A stretch of 64,000 nucleotides of DNA from Strigops habroptila (taxonomy: Eukaryota > Chordata > Aves > Psittaciformes > Psittacidae). Each line of letters opens with the position of its first letter. Positions within the stretch are counted from its first letter, which is position 1. The notes under the pieces are model-generated. The model worked only from the letters and a program-made list of their open reading frames with translations. It searched no databases and had not been told where the DNA came from. A program made the translations under genes and the position numbers. The stretch spans positions 16,192,744-16,256,743 of the forward strand of contig NC_044288.2 of the NCBI RefSeq assembly GCF_004027225.2. Direction: 5' to 3'. Positions 16,289 to 27,687 of the stretch are shown here, piece by piece.

Positions 16289-17896
16289 GTAACAAAATCA
16301 TACACATTAGAGACATGAATACAGACAACAAATAAATTAATGTCAAATGAGACTGATTGCCAAGGTGCAAATGACTGGTGACAGTGAGAACTGCCTGGCT
16401 GGGTGGGAGACTTTCAACACAACACATCACCAGTAGTGCTGCTGAAGCTTGAGAGGAACCAGAGCCACAAAACATGCTTCTTCAGAGCAGGCAGCAGCCA
16501 AGCGAGCCATCCCTGCCTCACCCTCCAGGGAGCATGTTTAAGGAGGAAGAAACCCCCAGAGCTCAACAGTTGCCAGCTGTTAAGTAACCTCTGTACGATG
16601 CCCTGGCAACAGAGAATCTTCCAGTACCAGATGCAAGGCTGCTGCTGCCACCTCACCTCTATGGAAAGCCTGCTGCTGGCTGAGGCAGCTCTGCAACACA
16701 ATCATGAGATCAAGAGGAGACCCATTTGCCACAGGACAGGTGAAGATTAGACCAACACTACCTCTAATGCTTAAGGGATTAGACGGTAGCCAGGAGTTCC
16801 TTCCACTTCTCAGGAAAGCAAGCACTGGCTGTTCCCAGTAACTGGTGCTAACTAGAACAAAATCTACATACAGCTGTACCACAGCAGGGAGGAATGTTTA
16901 GCCTTGATCTGCCCTCAGTGCTCCCCCAGCCCTGGAAAATGCATTTAATGCTGATGAAGCAAAAAACCTAATTGAGAAGTGTCCCAAATCTACACGATTC
17001 AGATAAGATGCCGGGGGGGGGGGGGGTGGGGGGTGGAAAAAACACAGCAAACAAATCAAGCAGCAGCCAGATTGCCAGAACATCTGCAGGTCTGTTGTTT
17101 AGGAGGGGGCAGGACAGTGGTGTTTCACAGAACAAAGAGAGGAAGATTTACTCAGTTCAAGCCAAACCAGCTCTGATCATTTCCACCTTTTTGGAAGAAC
17201 ATGAAGAGTTGGAAGAGAAGCAATTCTTCCTCGTTACTGCCAAGCCCCACTAGATTCTATTCCCTGTCTTTCTAGTAATTGCATCTTAGAATGGTCACTC
17301 TTCCACTTTTCCTTAAAAAAAATAAAATCCAAGGACAAGGAATTACGAGGTCTTGAACTGTAAGGTCACACTTGATAGTAAAGGGAGCACCACATCTAAA
17401 ACTGACCCTCCACATTCTCAGAGTAACTTCCTTCTGGCAGTTAATGGTCCAGTTTTTAGTCTTTGATTGTTTTCATTGTTTTCTGCTGGTGTTCTGCACA
17501 TGCCACACAGAACCACAGTCCTCCCGAGGGTACTTCAGCACTGAGCAGGACAAGACAACCAGACTACACGTAGCTAAGCCAGCCTGCTTGCACGCCACAT
17601 GCAGCACTGTCCCACAACACAGGAATCCAGGTTTAATGCAGTGTACCAGGAAGCACAGCTAGTGCAGCCTAGCAGACCAAACTGGTGCAGCACAGCAGAC
17701 AGGATGGTTTACAATTGGTTTTGTACTAGTGCAGGGGTTTTTCCAAGACTGGCTTTAGGAGGACATTCACAACTGTTCCCTTTTCTGAGATGAAGAGCTG
17801 GAAGGGAGACTTTCCTATTTTACTGCAGCACAATGGGACAGGGAAGCAGAGCCTAAGACACCCTGTAGGATGCTAAAGACACCAGAAGCATTCTTC

Positions 17897-20800
17897 CTAG
17901 AATCCAGTGGGAGCCAGCACGTTCAGATCCCGAGGTTTGAGATTATGGGACCGTGGAGATTGTTTCCTCCCTTCTGTGAGTGAAGTGTCCATTTTGGGTG
18001 GCTTGAAGGTGACTGGGTCCTCTGGCATCCTAGTAGCCTGAGCACGCATCAGCTCCATTGGGGATGGCTTCTGGGCACCCTTATAGGATTGGATGGTAAA
18101 TCCTCCTGATAAAGAAAATAAACCACAGCAAATAAGAGCTAGGAAAACCAGCCAAGTCCTTTTTCCACTGCTGCCAGGAGTGAACAGTGTCACTGATGCT
18201 CAACAATGCTGCAGAAAGCCTGTGCAAGACCCAGGAGCTTCAGGTCATCTAAAGCTTATTCCACAGTGGCTGACGCTTTCAGTTCTGGTTCCACCAGACA
18301 GCAGAGTAAAAAGCTGCCACATTCACACCCTGCCCTTCCAGTGCAGCTCAGTGCAAGTTATTTCTGCTTTCAGATCCTTGGTATAGGTTTTACTTAACTG
18401 CCTTATATTTAAGCACAAAAATGATATGAATAGCACATTCACAGAGTGGTCCTAGAAAGTAACAAGGCAAGCAGGATAAGGCTCCAGAAACAGCCAGCAA
18501 GTTTGTTATGTGACAGTTCTCCCCTAGCTCTTGCAGCACAGGAGAATTTAGAGGACATACCTGGATCATTGGTGGATTTCTGGATGGTTTTGGCTCCAAA
18601 AAAGCTCCATCTTTCAGATGGCAATTTGTCCCCACCAGTTTCCATGGTAAAGTCTGGACCAGTAACAGAAGTAGAGGATCCCTGACTAAACCAACTCCTA
18701 GGGAAAAATCATTGAGGTGTATAAAACACAAGAATAAATACTTCAAGTGGCCCCACTGTGCCAGGAACTTTACAAGCAGTTATCAGTTGCAATTTAAACA
18801 ATCTTAATAGGTTTGTTATCAGCCCAGGATGAAGATATGTATGTGCAAGTTCAGCAAGCTTTCAGATCTATTCAACACAAATCCACAGCAGGCTCTGAAT
18901 TTCACCCCTCAGTCCCTCACTGGATAAGAAGGTTATTTGTAGCAGCTCCCACCTCAGCAGCCTGCAGGAAACCAAAGGAGGCAGTGGTCTGCCAGGAAGA
19001 GAGTACCTGGTTTTATGCCTGGGAGAGGAGTGGGGAGTGCTGCTTGGAGTGGACTGAGCAGAAGAAGTCTGTTTGTCATCTTTCGTCATCTCTCCATTCT
19101 GCATTTTTAGCTTCTGTTCAGAGGCAAGAGAAATGCAGAAGCAACAGTGCTTAAATACAACACATCAGGAACAGCCAATTTTATTGTCAAACTGAGCAGT
19201 TGTTTGTATAACAGGTGATGAAGGATTTGTCACTTCACCCAAAGCCACACCCAGTATTACAATACTTGCAAACTTGCAAAATACTTGAGCCTCTTTCCAC
19301 AAGATCTAAGCATTTTGGAAGTCCACTATGCTCAAAACACATCCTCCAGGCTAGAAGAAGTAAAACAACACCTACAGCTCACTCCAATTCAGCGGCAACA
19401 ATAGTAATGCACTGCTTCAATACCAACACTAACAGGGAAGCTGCAGATGTAGCAGAGCTCCCTGATAGCAAGTCAAAATACCACAGCAATCATCTGTCTC
19501 CTGGATTTTTCAGAACAGCAAAGTCAGTCCCACAAGATCTCTAATGAAGGTGAGATCAGACCTTGTACAGAAGGTAGAAGGGTGTAGCAGCACTAGACCC
19601 TGAGAAGTAAACCCCATAAACAGGCTGGAAACACTGCTCTAGAACACTGCAATTGACTGTGCTCTCCAAATGCAGTTAAACTAAACAGAAACTGGGTGTA
19701 CACAAACCAGGTGATTACAAGTCCTACGGTACAAACTGAACTTTGAAGAAGTCACTTGAAGGGCAGTTATAGTTCACCAACCACACAGGCACCTTCCCAG
19801 GATGTTTCCTGTGCCTATCCACACTAATGCATTTCAACACTGTTACCGAAACTTTGACCTTGTGGGAGTACACTTGGACAGTTCACTATTAAACTCCAAC
19901 TGCAAGATTACTGTGAGTAACTGAGCTCACCAGAAACATGTTCATTCAAGACCTTTGTCTTTATTTGAAGTCAGAGGCAAGCACCATTTCATTTGCTAAC
20001 TTCCACCTCAAACACAGGGTTTACAAGTTCTCTTGGGACAAACAGTTCAACAGTCAACTGCAGGCACCAAAGGCACAGCAAGAAACTAGATTCTGTGTAG
20101 GGATCTGTGTAAGCATTCTGCGTAGGGATGTCCCCACTTGAAAGATGCCTGTGATAGTCTGACATGACTGTGGAATATGACCATCTCAAAAAAGTTTGTT
20201 TCAAAGCTATAAAGGCTAATGCTAACTAAGATATAAGTGGGCAACCTATCTACACAATCAGCTAAAAGCTTTCAGAGGAAGCAGTTTAAGGAGAGCAACA
20301 TACTCCAACAGTTCCACCACCAGACATGTTAAGGCAGTACACAACCCACAAAGAAAAAGGCAATGCAAAACAAGCCTTACATGCACTGCCTCAGCCACTC
20401 GGTGATACTTGGTCTCCTCGGTAGTGAGGCCTTTGTGGGGGGTGTAGCCAGCATCCCTCAGCCCCGCCTGCTGCTCAAAGCGCTGGATGCTCTCCTGAGT
20501 CTGCTCTGGAACAGACAAAAGCATATATTCACACACAAATGCCACAGCAAGCAGTTCCAGCAAACAAAGGCAAGTTAAGCAACCAAATGCAAGGCTTTTC
20601 TCATCATTTGTACCTACACATTGTGATGAGTTGATAGAGGCAGCAAGATGAAGCTCATGAGATTCTGACTTGAAAACTATCCTGAGTCATAGGGCTAAGT
20701 CAGATGAACAGTGATTTGTCCCAGATTACCAGATGCATTACAGATGCAACACCTGTAATTATATCCATCTTGCCCAAGAAGCTGCATCACTCCTAATCAC

Positions 20801-23732
20801 AACTTCCCAAATCTAGGAGACCCCAACACACTGGTCATTTGAAGTGGCCCTTTAGGTTCAAGGGGGTTTTTTGGACAAAAAAAAAAGCCTTCTGAAAATC
20901 TGCCCACACCAGCTGACTGACAATCACAGCCTTGCAGAACAGCTGGGAAGGACTCCCAGGGGTTCTAGATTAGGTAAAATAAGCTATTTTAGCCAAACAC
21001 AGAGCCAGCATCTAATACAGTGATATCGACTAAGAAAAAAGTCAAAAGGAATTCAAGCACGAAGATTACTGGAGAAGCCCAGTGTCTCCTTTAAAACAGG
21101 AGACACTTCCCATGTTAATGTTAAAGTTATTTACAGGGATAGCACTGCACGTATGAGAAATCTAGAGGACTTTATTTCCAACTTGTGATTGAAGTTAACA
21201 CCTGGAAGGCGTAGGCTGGAGCTTCTGACTTCTCACTGCACAAGAACATTTTCAGGCCATTACGGTTTTAGCCAGATTAGCATTTTAGCATTAGACAAGA
21301 ACAGAAGCTGCTTTCCAGGAGAAAGTCTATATTCCTGGGTGTTATTTTCTGATGTGCTGGTTATTTCTGAGCCAAGACTGAAAGAAGTGCAGATGTACAG
21401 CTATTCCAAATGCTGGCCTGAAAAGCCTAGAAGTCCTTGGAAGCATTGCTTGGAAGAAAAGATGAAGCTCAGATCCCAGCTGCTAGAAGAAGAGGCATTA
21501 GTGACAGATTAACACTTAAATAATTCCTCTTGTTGCAAACTGACCCAATTTCATTTTAAAGCATCATTATTTATGAGTTTGGGGGCTTTTTAAAGCAAGA
21601 CAGCAGCTGCTGCTATTAACTACCAGAAATGCCAGCAAGTGCCTCATTAGCACAGCATGTCAGCATTCCACACCACTTTGGTTAATTTTAAAGCTCTACC
21701 TGTCATCCAAAAATAGCAAGTTAATAAGCAAACAGCAAGTAGCAGCAGCCAGCTCAGCAACAAGATGGCACAGACTGCAGTGACCTATCAGCAGATAGCA
21801 TACCCTGCACTCCTCCCTTATCACCCACCTCCACCACCTGGAAACAGAGGCAGTAAGTGTGGCCTATTCCCTAGTTCCTTCTAGAAGCACCCTCCAAAAA
21901 CCCTCCTACAGCTCAAGCACAGAGTCAGTCTGAACCCACCAGCTGCCCAGGAACAATGGTAGTTACCTTGAGGCATTACCAAGCCAGAGCACACTCAAGT
22001 GCTCACACCCCATTAGCCACCACATTAGAGGTGAGAGTTCTTACTTGTAATGAGGGAGTTCATGATGATGTGAGTGGCCTTGGCCTTCACCACAGGTACC
22101 TTGTTCACACTTTCAGTGGATGATGATGGAGTTATGGCAGGTACATTCATGTTAGCATCCCCCTCCTCGATCTGTCAGAAGCAGCAGGGTACAGTTTAAG
22201 ATGAGAAAGTACCTCAGCACCTTGCCAGGACACATTTCTAACTACTCAAATGAAACACGAGGCCAAGCAGCTCTAGCAGCCAGCCTTCATCCCTTGGAAT
22301 AAACCCACACACTGCTCTCACTACAGCCAGGGAACATTTAACGCTTGAACCTTATAATTCTTAGGAATTTCAAATACTTGCATCCAGTATTTGAAAACAT
22401 ACTGGGCTCAGAGCCAACAACTTGTTAGTCTAAGCACAAAAGGTCAACAGGAAAGAAACCAGAACACATCTAATTCCATTCTCATAACTGCAAATTGGAC
22501 TTCAAGGTCAATTGGGCAAGAGCACCCTTCCAGAGGCAGCTCAGAAACAAGCTATTTACAGAACAGCAGCCACACAGATTAGAGGCTGGTGTTTAGATCT
22601 TGCTTTCGCCTCATTCCTTGTATCAGTTCCCTGCTCAGGGTGTCTAGTGGTCATTGCTCTACCACCGATCACAAAATACTGGCAACAAAGATCAGACAAT
22701 GAATGCTAGAAGACAAGAAATCCTGTGAAACTCAGAATTCCTCCTCTTACCACAGGAGTCACCATTCCCTAACTGGACAGCTTACTTTTTGTGCCAAACC
22801 ACAACTTCAGGTTTCCTTCCATGAAATAGATTTTTTTTCAAATGGGGTGAAAATTAGAGGTTAAGCTCAAGGGATATAAAGTTATTTACTTTCATTTGAC
22901 CACATTTAGTGCCAGTTCAAACTTACAAAACAACCTCTAAATTTAAAAGAGCTGGTCCTGCTCTCAAAGCACCCCCACAGTCACTCCATATAACAGTTTG
23001 GGTTGGAAGGCACCTTCAGAGACTGCCTGGTTTAGCCCCCACTGCAGGCAAGGACATCTTAGAGCAATGCCCCACTTGACTTAACACTTCCAAGGATGGG
23101 GCTTCCACAACTTCTGTGGACAACCTGTCCCAGCTCCTCACCATGCTCAGCATAAAGAATTCACAGGCAACCCAAACTTACCCTTTTGCCCTGGTTCCAG
23201 CTCACAGCGTTAAACCCGTGAACACCTCCCACAGTGAGGGGTCTCCCCGAACGCGCCCATCCCCCCCCCACCGCAGCGTTCCCACAACAGGGACAGGCCG
23301 CAAAGCCGCGCTCTTGTCCCCAGCGCCGCCGGGGCCCCGCTGCGGAGGGCGGGGGCAGCTCCCCCGGGGCGGCGCCGTGTGCCGGCACCGGGAGAGCCGC
23401 CAGGTCCAACGCGGCAACCGCCCGTCCCGTACCTTCGAGAGCTCCTGGTACTTGCGCTCGGGGATGACCGGCTGCTTCCACAGGACGCTGGCGCACAGGT
23501 CGGCGGGCGGCGGCGTCATGGGCGCCGTGTCCTCCAGGCCCTCGTCGTAGCTGAAGGCCCGCCGCGGCACGCCGATGGGCAGCGACATCTTGTCCGGGCG
23601 GGGGCCGCCGCCCTGCTCCAGCGCTGCGAACAGAGCGGGCAGCGCTCAGCGCCGCCGCGGCCTACCCGGGCCGGCGGGAGCGCGGGCAGGAGGGGGGGGC
23701 TTACCGGGAGCGTCCGGCTGCCGCGTACTCAT
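17897..23732 (-). CDS. KIAA1191: Putative monooxygenase p33MONOX (KIAA1191)
   Basis: Seven exons on the minus strand, 23705-23732, 23433-23623, 22045-22171, 20381-20505, 19007-19113, 18561-18697 and 17897-18105, join in phase to 307 residues (human 305). The product is the cytoplasmic protein named p33MONOX, reported as a putative NADPH-dependent oxidoreductase and linked to neuronal processing; biochemical evidence is thin and no classical flavin-binding fold is obvious in the sequence. Diagnostic stretches are MSLPIGVPRRAFSYDEGLED, HIIMNSLITKQTQESIQRFE, AGLRDAGYTPHKGLTTEETK and the C-terminus NLKPRDLNVLAPTGF. The middle is Ser/Thr/Pro-rich and variable. The first exon codes for only nine full residues (MSTRQPDAP). 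A second in-frame Met (MSLPIG, exon 2) could serve as an alternative start, as in some mammalian annotations. Confidence 0.93.
22996..23165 (-). mobile_element. CR1 LINE 3' fragment
   Basis: The plus strand reads GGTTGGAAGGCACCTTCAGAG, then GGGCTTCCACAACTTCTGTGG, ACAACCTGTCCCAGCTCCTCACC and AAAGAATT. This is the well-known antisense view of an avian CR1 3' end. It is truncated and diverged. It lies in the first large intron of KIAA1191 close to exon 2. Assignment is by recognition of the family consensus, not alignment. Confidence 0.8.
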
Positions 23733-24630
23733 GAGGGCGGCTCGGCTGAGGCTAGCGAGGCTCGGTGGGGGGTGGCGGCGCAGGGCCCGGCGGCGCCATG
23801 GTGGGGCCGGCGGGGAAAGCACCGGTGCGAGACCGGTGTCACACCGGCACCGCAGCGGCACCGGAGGGGAGGGAGAGTCCCGGCGGGAGGCACCTTATAG
23901 GCGCGCAGGTCTCGCGAGATCCGGCGGGTGAGCGCGGGTCACGCTGGGAGATGTAGTTCGGGAGGAGAGAGGCGGTGGCAGGTGGAGGGGCGGGGCCGTG
24001 CTGAGGGGCGGGGCCGGGGATTCCGCATGGCCTGACCCTGCCCGGCCCCTGCCCGGCCCCTGCCCGACCAGGCTCCGGCTCTGCCCAGCGGAGCAGCTCG
24101 CCCCTCTGGCGGGGTGCTCAGCGCCCCCCCGGCCCCGGCAGCCGGGCTGAGGGCAGCGGGAGCCGCGCACGGCGGCTCCAGAGAAGGGCCAGCAGCCGCG
24201 GGACCTGGCCCGGAGCGGGTTTGCGTTGCACCACCGGGGTGGATTGAGGACATGCGAGTCCCGTGGGCAGCGGGCGCACGGCACCGGGCGGGTGCGGGGC
24301 CCGGGGGCGGCTCACATCAGCGGCCCGCACGCCCCCTGCCCACTGTCCTTTCTCCCTGACATCCCTCCCTCCATCCCCACCACACATCCATCCATCCATC
24401 CATCCATCCATCCATCCATCTATCCATCCCTCCCTCCCTCCCTCCCTCCCTTCTCTCTCTCTCTCCCTCTCTCTCTCCCTCCCTCCTTTCCTGCCTCCAT
24501 CCATCCACCCACCTCCCCCGCGGTCGGAGCGGCCCCTTTAAGCGCGGCAGTGACGTCAGAGACGAGCACATCTGGCGCGCTGCCCGCAGGCACATCTGGC
24601 GGGGGTCACACCGCGCGCTGCCGGTGCCGC
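23733..24630. promoter_or_regulatory. Shared KIAA1191/ARL10 CpG-island promoter
   Basis: About 900 bp of CpG-rich DNA separate the divergent KIAA1191 and ARL10 start codons. On the KIAA1191 side, 23938-23958 read on the minus strand gives AACTACATCTCCCAGCGTGAC, a good ZNF143/THAP11-type element. On the ARL10 side there is a full cAMP-response element, TGACGTCA, at 24551-24558, and a repeated CACATCTGGCG at 24567-24577 and 24590-24600. A CATC/CCTC microsatellite separates the two halves. Confidence 0.65.
24386..24487. repeat. (CATC)n then (CCTC/CT)n microsatellite
   Basis: About eleven CATC units run from 24386 to 24430, followed by CCTC units and CT-rich tracts to about 24487. It lies in the ARL10 upstream region and is a probable length polymorphism. 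Confidence 0.9.
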
Positions 24631-26508
24631 ATGACTCTGTCCGGTGCCCTCCGGGCCCTGGCGCTGACCCTGGGGGCCGCCGTGGCCGCCCTCGGCTCCC
24701 TCCTCTACATCGCCTGGAATATCTACTTCTGCGACAGCAACAGCGGCACCGACTGGGACAGATGGTGGGAGCAGGACCTGTGGGAGCAAGCCCCCCCCGA
24801 GGACCCGGTAAGGGGGGGACGGACCCCCGCCGGGACCCCCGGCCCATCGCGGGCAAAGGGTTCAGGGTCGGGATCTCCCGGGGATCCCCTACACCGGGAT
24901 CTCCTACACTGGGAACCCCTTACCGGGATCTCCCCGATGGGGCAGGGCACCGGGATCCCTCCTGGTTCCTCACTTCTCCCCCAGGACCGTGAAGCTGGGG
25001 ACAGGGCAGGGTCGGGGTCACGCCTGTGCTCCCTGGGCTGGGGAAGGTTCTGGATCGCCAGCAGGATCCACACGGGGCTGGGAAAGGGGGCACAGGGTAG
25101 GATCCCCCTGGGATGTTGCACCGGGATCCCCTGGAGCAGGGCAGACTGGATTCCCCAGGATATTCCACATGATGACAGCCCTTGGGGGACACTCCTGCAG
25201 CCCATCCTGCCAGGGGAGGGGTCCCCAGCTTGAACAGCCAGTGGAGCCCACCAGGATGGAGGGGAGGGTAAGGGACCGGCAGAACCCCTTGCTCCGGGCT
25301 AGTCCCTCAACGAGCCCCATAACCATGGGGCTGCGGGTACTGGGACCCACTCCCACCCACCACACACCCTCCTACACCCCCACAGCTGGACCAGCGGCAA
25401 GTGCTGGTGCTGGGTCTGGACGGAGCAGGGAAGAGCAGTGTCCTGCACTATATCTGCAACCAGACGGCCAGGAATCGGTTCACACCCACCCATGGCTTCA
25501 ACTGTGCCCAGCTTTCTATTGAGGGGCTGGAGATGGAGCTGCTGGAGGGTAAGGCTGGCATGGCCCTGCATGGCCCAGAGCATCCCCCCCGCCTGCCGGC
25601 ACCAGGCTGGGGGTGCAGAGCACCCCGATGACGGGAGGTCTGGTTCATCCCCATGCTGGTGCCTGATCTTCTCCATCTCCTGCAGTGGGCGGCAGCCAGA
25701 ACCTGCGAGCGTACTGGCCCCACTACGTGAGCCATGCCCACGTGCTGGTGTTCGTGGTAGACTCGGTGGACAGGTCACGCCTGGGGACGGCGCGCCAGGA
25801 GCTGCACGCGCTGCTGCCCATGGAGCCCCAGCTGCCGCTGGTGGTGCTGGCCAACAAGCAGGTGGGTGTCCGTCTGCCCGTCTATCCCCACAGATGCCTC
25901 TGGGCATGTTTCCAGTGAAACAATCCCTCCCCAGGGCCCTGAGGGGAAATCCTGATACCCCAAATCCACCAACTCTTGCAAAATCCGATTTCTCGGGCCA
26001 GGCTCCTCCAGTTTTCATTGGGAGGCGCGGCTGCGGTTGCCAGCGCCTGGCTAATGAGTTTCAGGAGAACACCCAGGCAGCACATGCCAAATCCCTGAGG
26101 GGAAATACATTTCCAGGCAGTTGACCAAGCACCATGCCTGGTGCTGCTCCCTATTAGCTTGTGCCAAAGCAACTCCAAGGCAAGAGGCAGCCCTGCCCGC
26201 ACACGATCCCTGCCAGGACCAGGCTGCTGCCAGCTCCAGGCGCTGCTCCCCTCCTGAGCAGCCACTTCTTACCCTCGCAGGACAAGAGCGATGCCCTGAG
26301 CACGGCAGAGCTGTGGGAGGAGCTGGGCCTGCACACACTTAGCGAGCAGCGGGAGCTCTTCCTCCTGCCCACCAGCGCGACCTGGGACAGCCTGAGCACG
26401 GCCAACAGCATCCTCCACGTGAAGAACCTGCTGGTGACGCTGCTCTCCCAGCCCCTGAGCGCTCTGCCGCAGCAGGAGGGCAGCCAACCCCCCCCGGTTC
26501 AAGGATGA
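24631..26508 (+). CDS. ARL10: ADP-ribosylation factor-like protein 10
   Basis: Four exons, 24631-24807, 25386-25548, 25686-25861 and 26281-26508, join in phase to 247 residues (human 244). ARL10 is a poorly studied ARF-family small GTPase anchored by an N-terminal hydrophobic segment. Here residues about 7-32 ([26 protein letters not shown]) form a single membrane segment instead of the myristoylated helix of ARFs. The P-loop is GLDGAGKS (residues 69-76), the switch-2 region is VGGSQNLR, and the guanine-specificity motif is NKQD (170-173, split by the intron 3 junction). The switch-2 motif lacks the canonical WDxGGQ form, as in mammalian ARL10, so GTP hydrolysis may be slow. It converges on NOP16. 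Confidence 0.92.
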
Positions 26509-27400
26509 AATCTCCCTCAGGATGGAAGCACAAGCTCCTGGTGAGCAGGAACATGCAGCACCGGGCAGCGCCCCACACCTTCACAGCAGCCCTGCGGGAT
26601 ACTAAATGAATGGGGCTGGAGAGGGAGCCCTCTCACCCACGGGTCATCCCAGGAGGTGGGCTCTCCTTCCCGAAAAACATGAGGAGTTGCTGCTGGCACA
26701 GCCCTGCCAGTGCAGTGCACACCAGCAGGAATAACCAGCTCAGGCTGTCCCTTGCCACGGCTGAGCACAGCTCTCGATTCCCCCAACTCTGTATTTAAAG
26801 CCCTGTTGAGGAGAGATGAAGGCAGGTATTGGGCAGCCCTGCACTGCCCCTTCATCCTCAACAGGGGCAAAGATGGGCTGTTTGGTAGGAGCTGTGCCCA
26901 GCGGGCATTTGCCTCCCTGCCTGATCTCCCTCCCTCTCACCAGGTAACAGGGGATGAAGGAAGCTCTGCCTGCAGGCAGGAGGCTGCTGGGTCAGCCCAT
27001 AGGGTGCTGGGTCCTGGAAAACTGATCATGGAAGCTAGGGAGCACATTGGGGAAAGGGAGTATGCATCAGCCAGTCTCTGCTGTTAAACCTTTTGTACTG
27101 TCACTTCTTCCTTTTGTCAGTAAAAGAGGTTGACCACTCTGCACTGTCCTCCAGCTCCTTGGCAGGGAAGGGATCTCCCAGCCTGCAGGCAGGAAGGTCA
27201 CTCACAGGGGAAGGAAGCAGCACATGACTCTGCTTCAACGTCTGCTGCCTACAGGGAAATCAGCAGTTCTGGTGCTGCCTGCACCCGCTGCTGCAGAGGG
27301 TGCCATGTGCCCAATGCCCATGTCCCACCATGGCGCTGGGAGCTCTCAAAGCAGGACTGTGCCAAGCAAGAGCCCATGAATAAGACACTCACACCACCTT
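26509..27400. other. ARL10 3' flank and ARL10/NOP16 convergence zone
   Basis: No further gene is supported. The region must carry the ARL10 3'UTR. No canonical AATAAA is present on the plus strand close to the stop; only weak variants such as AATAAG near 27379 occur. Short open frames here are not supported by coding signals. Confidence 0.5.
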
Positions 27401-27410
27401 GGAGAAGTAA

Positions 27411-27416
27411 TTTATT
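27411..27416 (-). terminator. NOP16: Polyadenylation signal of NOP16
   Basis: TTTATT on the plus strand gives AATAAA in the NOP16 direction, 270 bp past the NOP16 stop codon. The 3'UTR would therefore be about 290 bp. Confidence 0.7.
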
Positions 27417-27687
27417 TTAACAAGGCAACAGGGGCGCTGGCTGCCACGCAAAGGGAGTGGCTCAGCACACTCAGTCCCAATGCCATAAACCGCAGCCAAG
27501 AAACTTCCACGCCTGGTTATAACTATCTCTGTCTAATGAAGGTCCTTCCTCCATCACCAGAGGCTTTGCATAGCTCAGCTTGTAGGCACTGGGCCTGTGG
27601 CTGTCACCTGTCTGTCAGTCCCTGCTCAGCTCAGAAAACGGTCGTGTCAAGCCTGCACTTGCAGGCAAACCTGAGGGAAAAGGGCAG

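Noticed and set aside
25200-25380. A possible miR-1271-type hairpin in ARL10, where human has one
   Set aside because: The mature-type sequence is not present in the ARL10 introns as read here.
25299-26018. A 239-codon minus-strand frame in the ARL10 region
   Set aside because: It overlaps ARL10 exons on the opposite strand and has no recognised domain.
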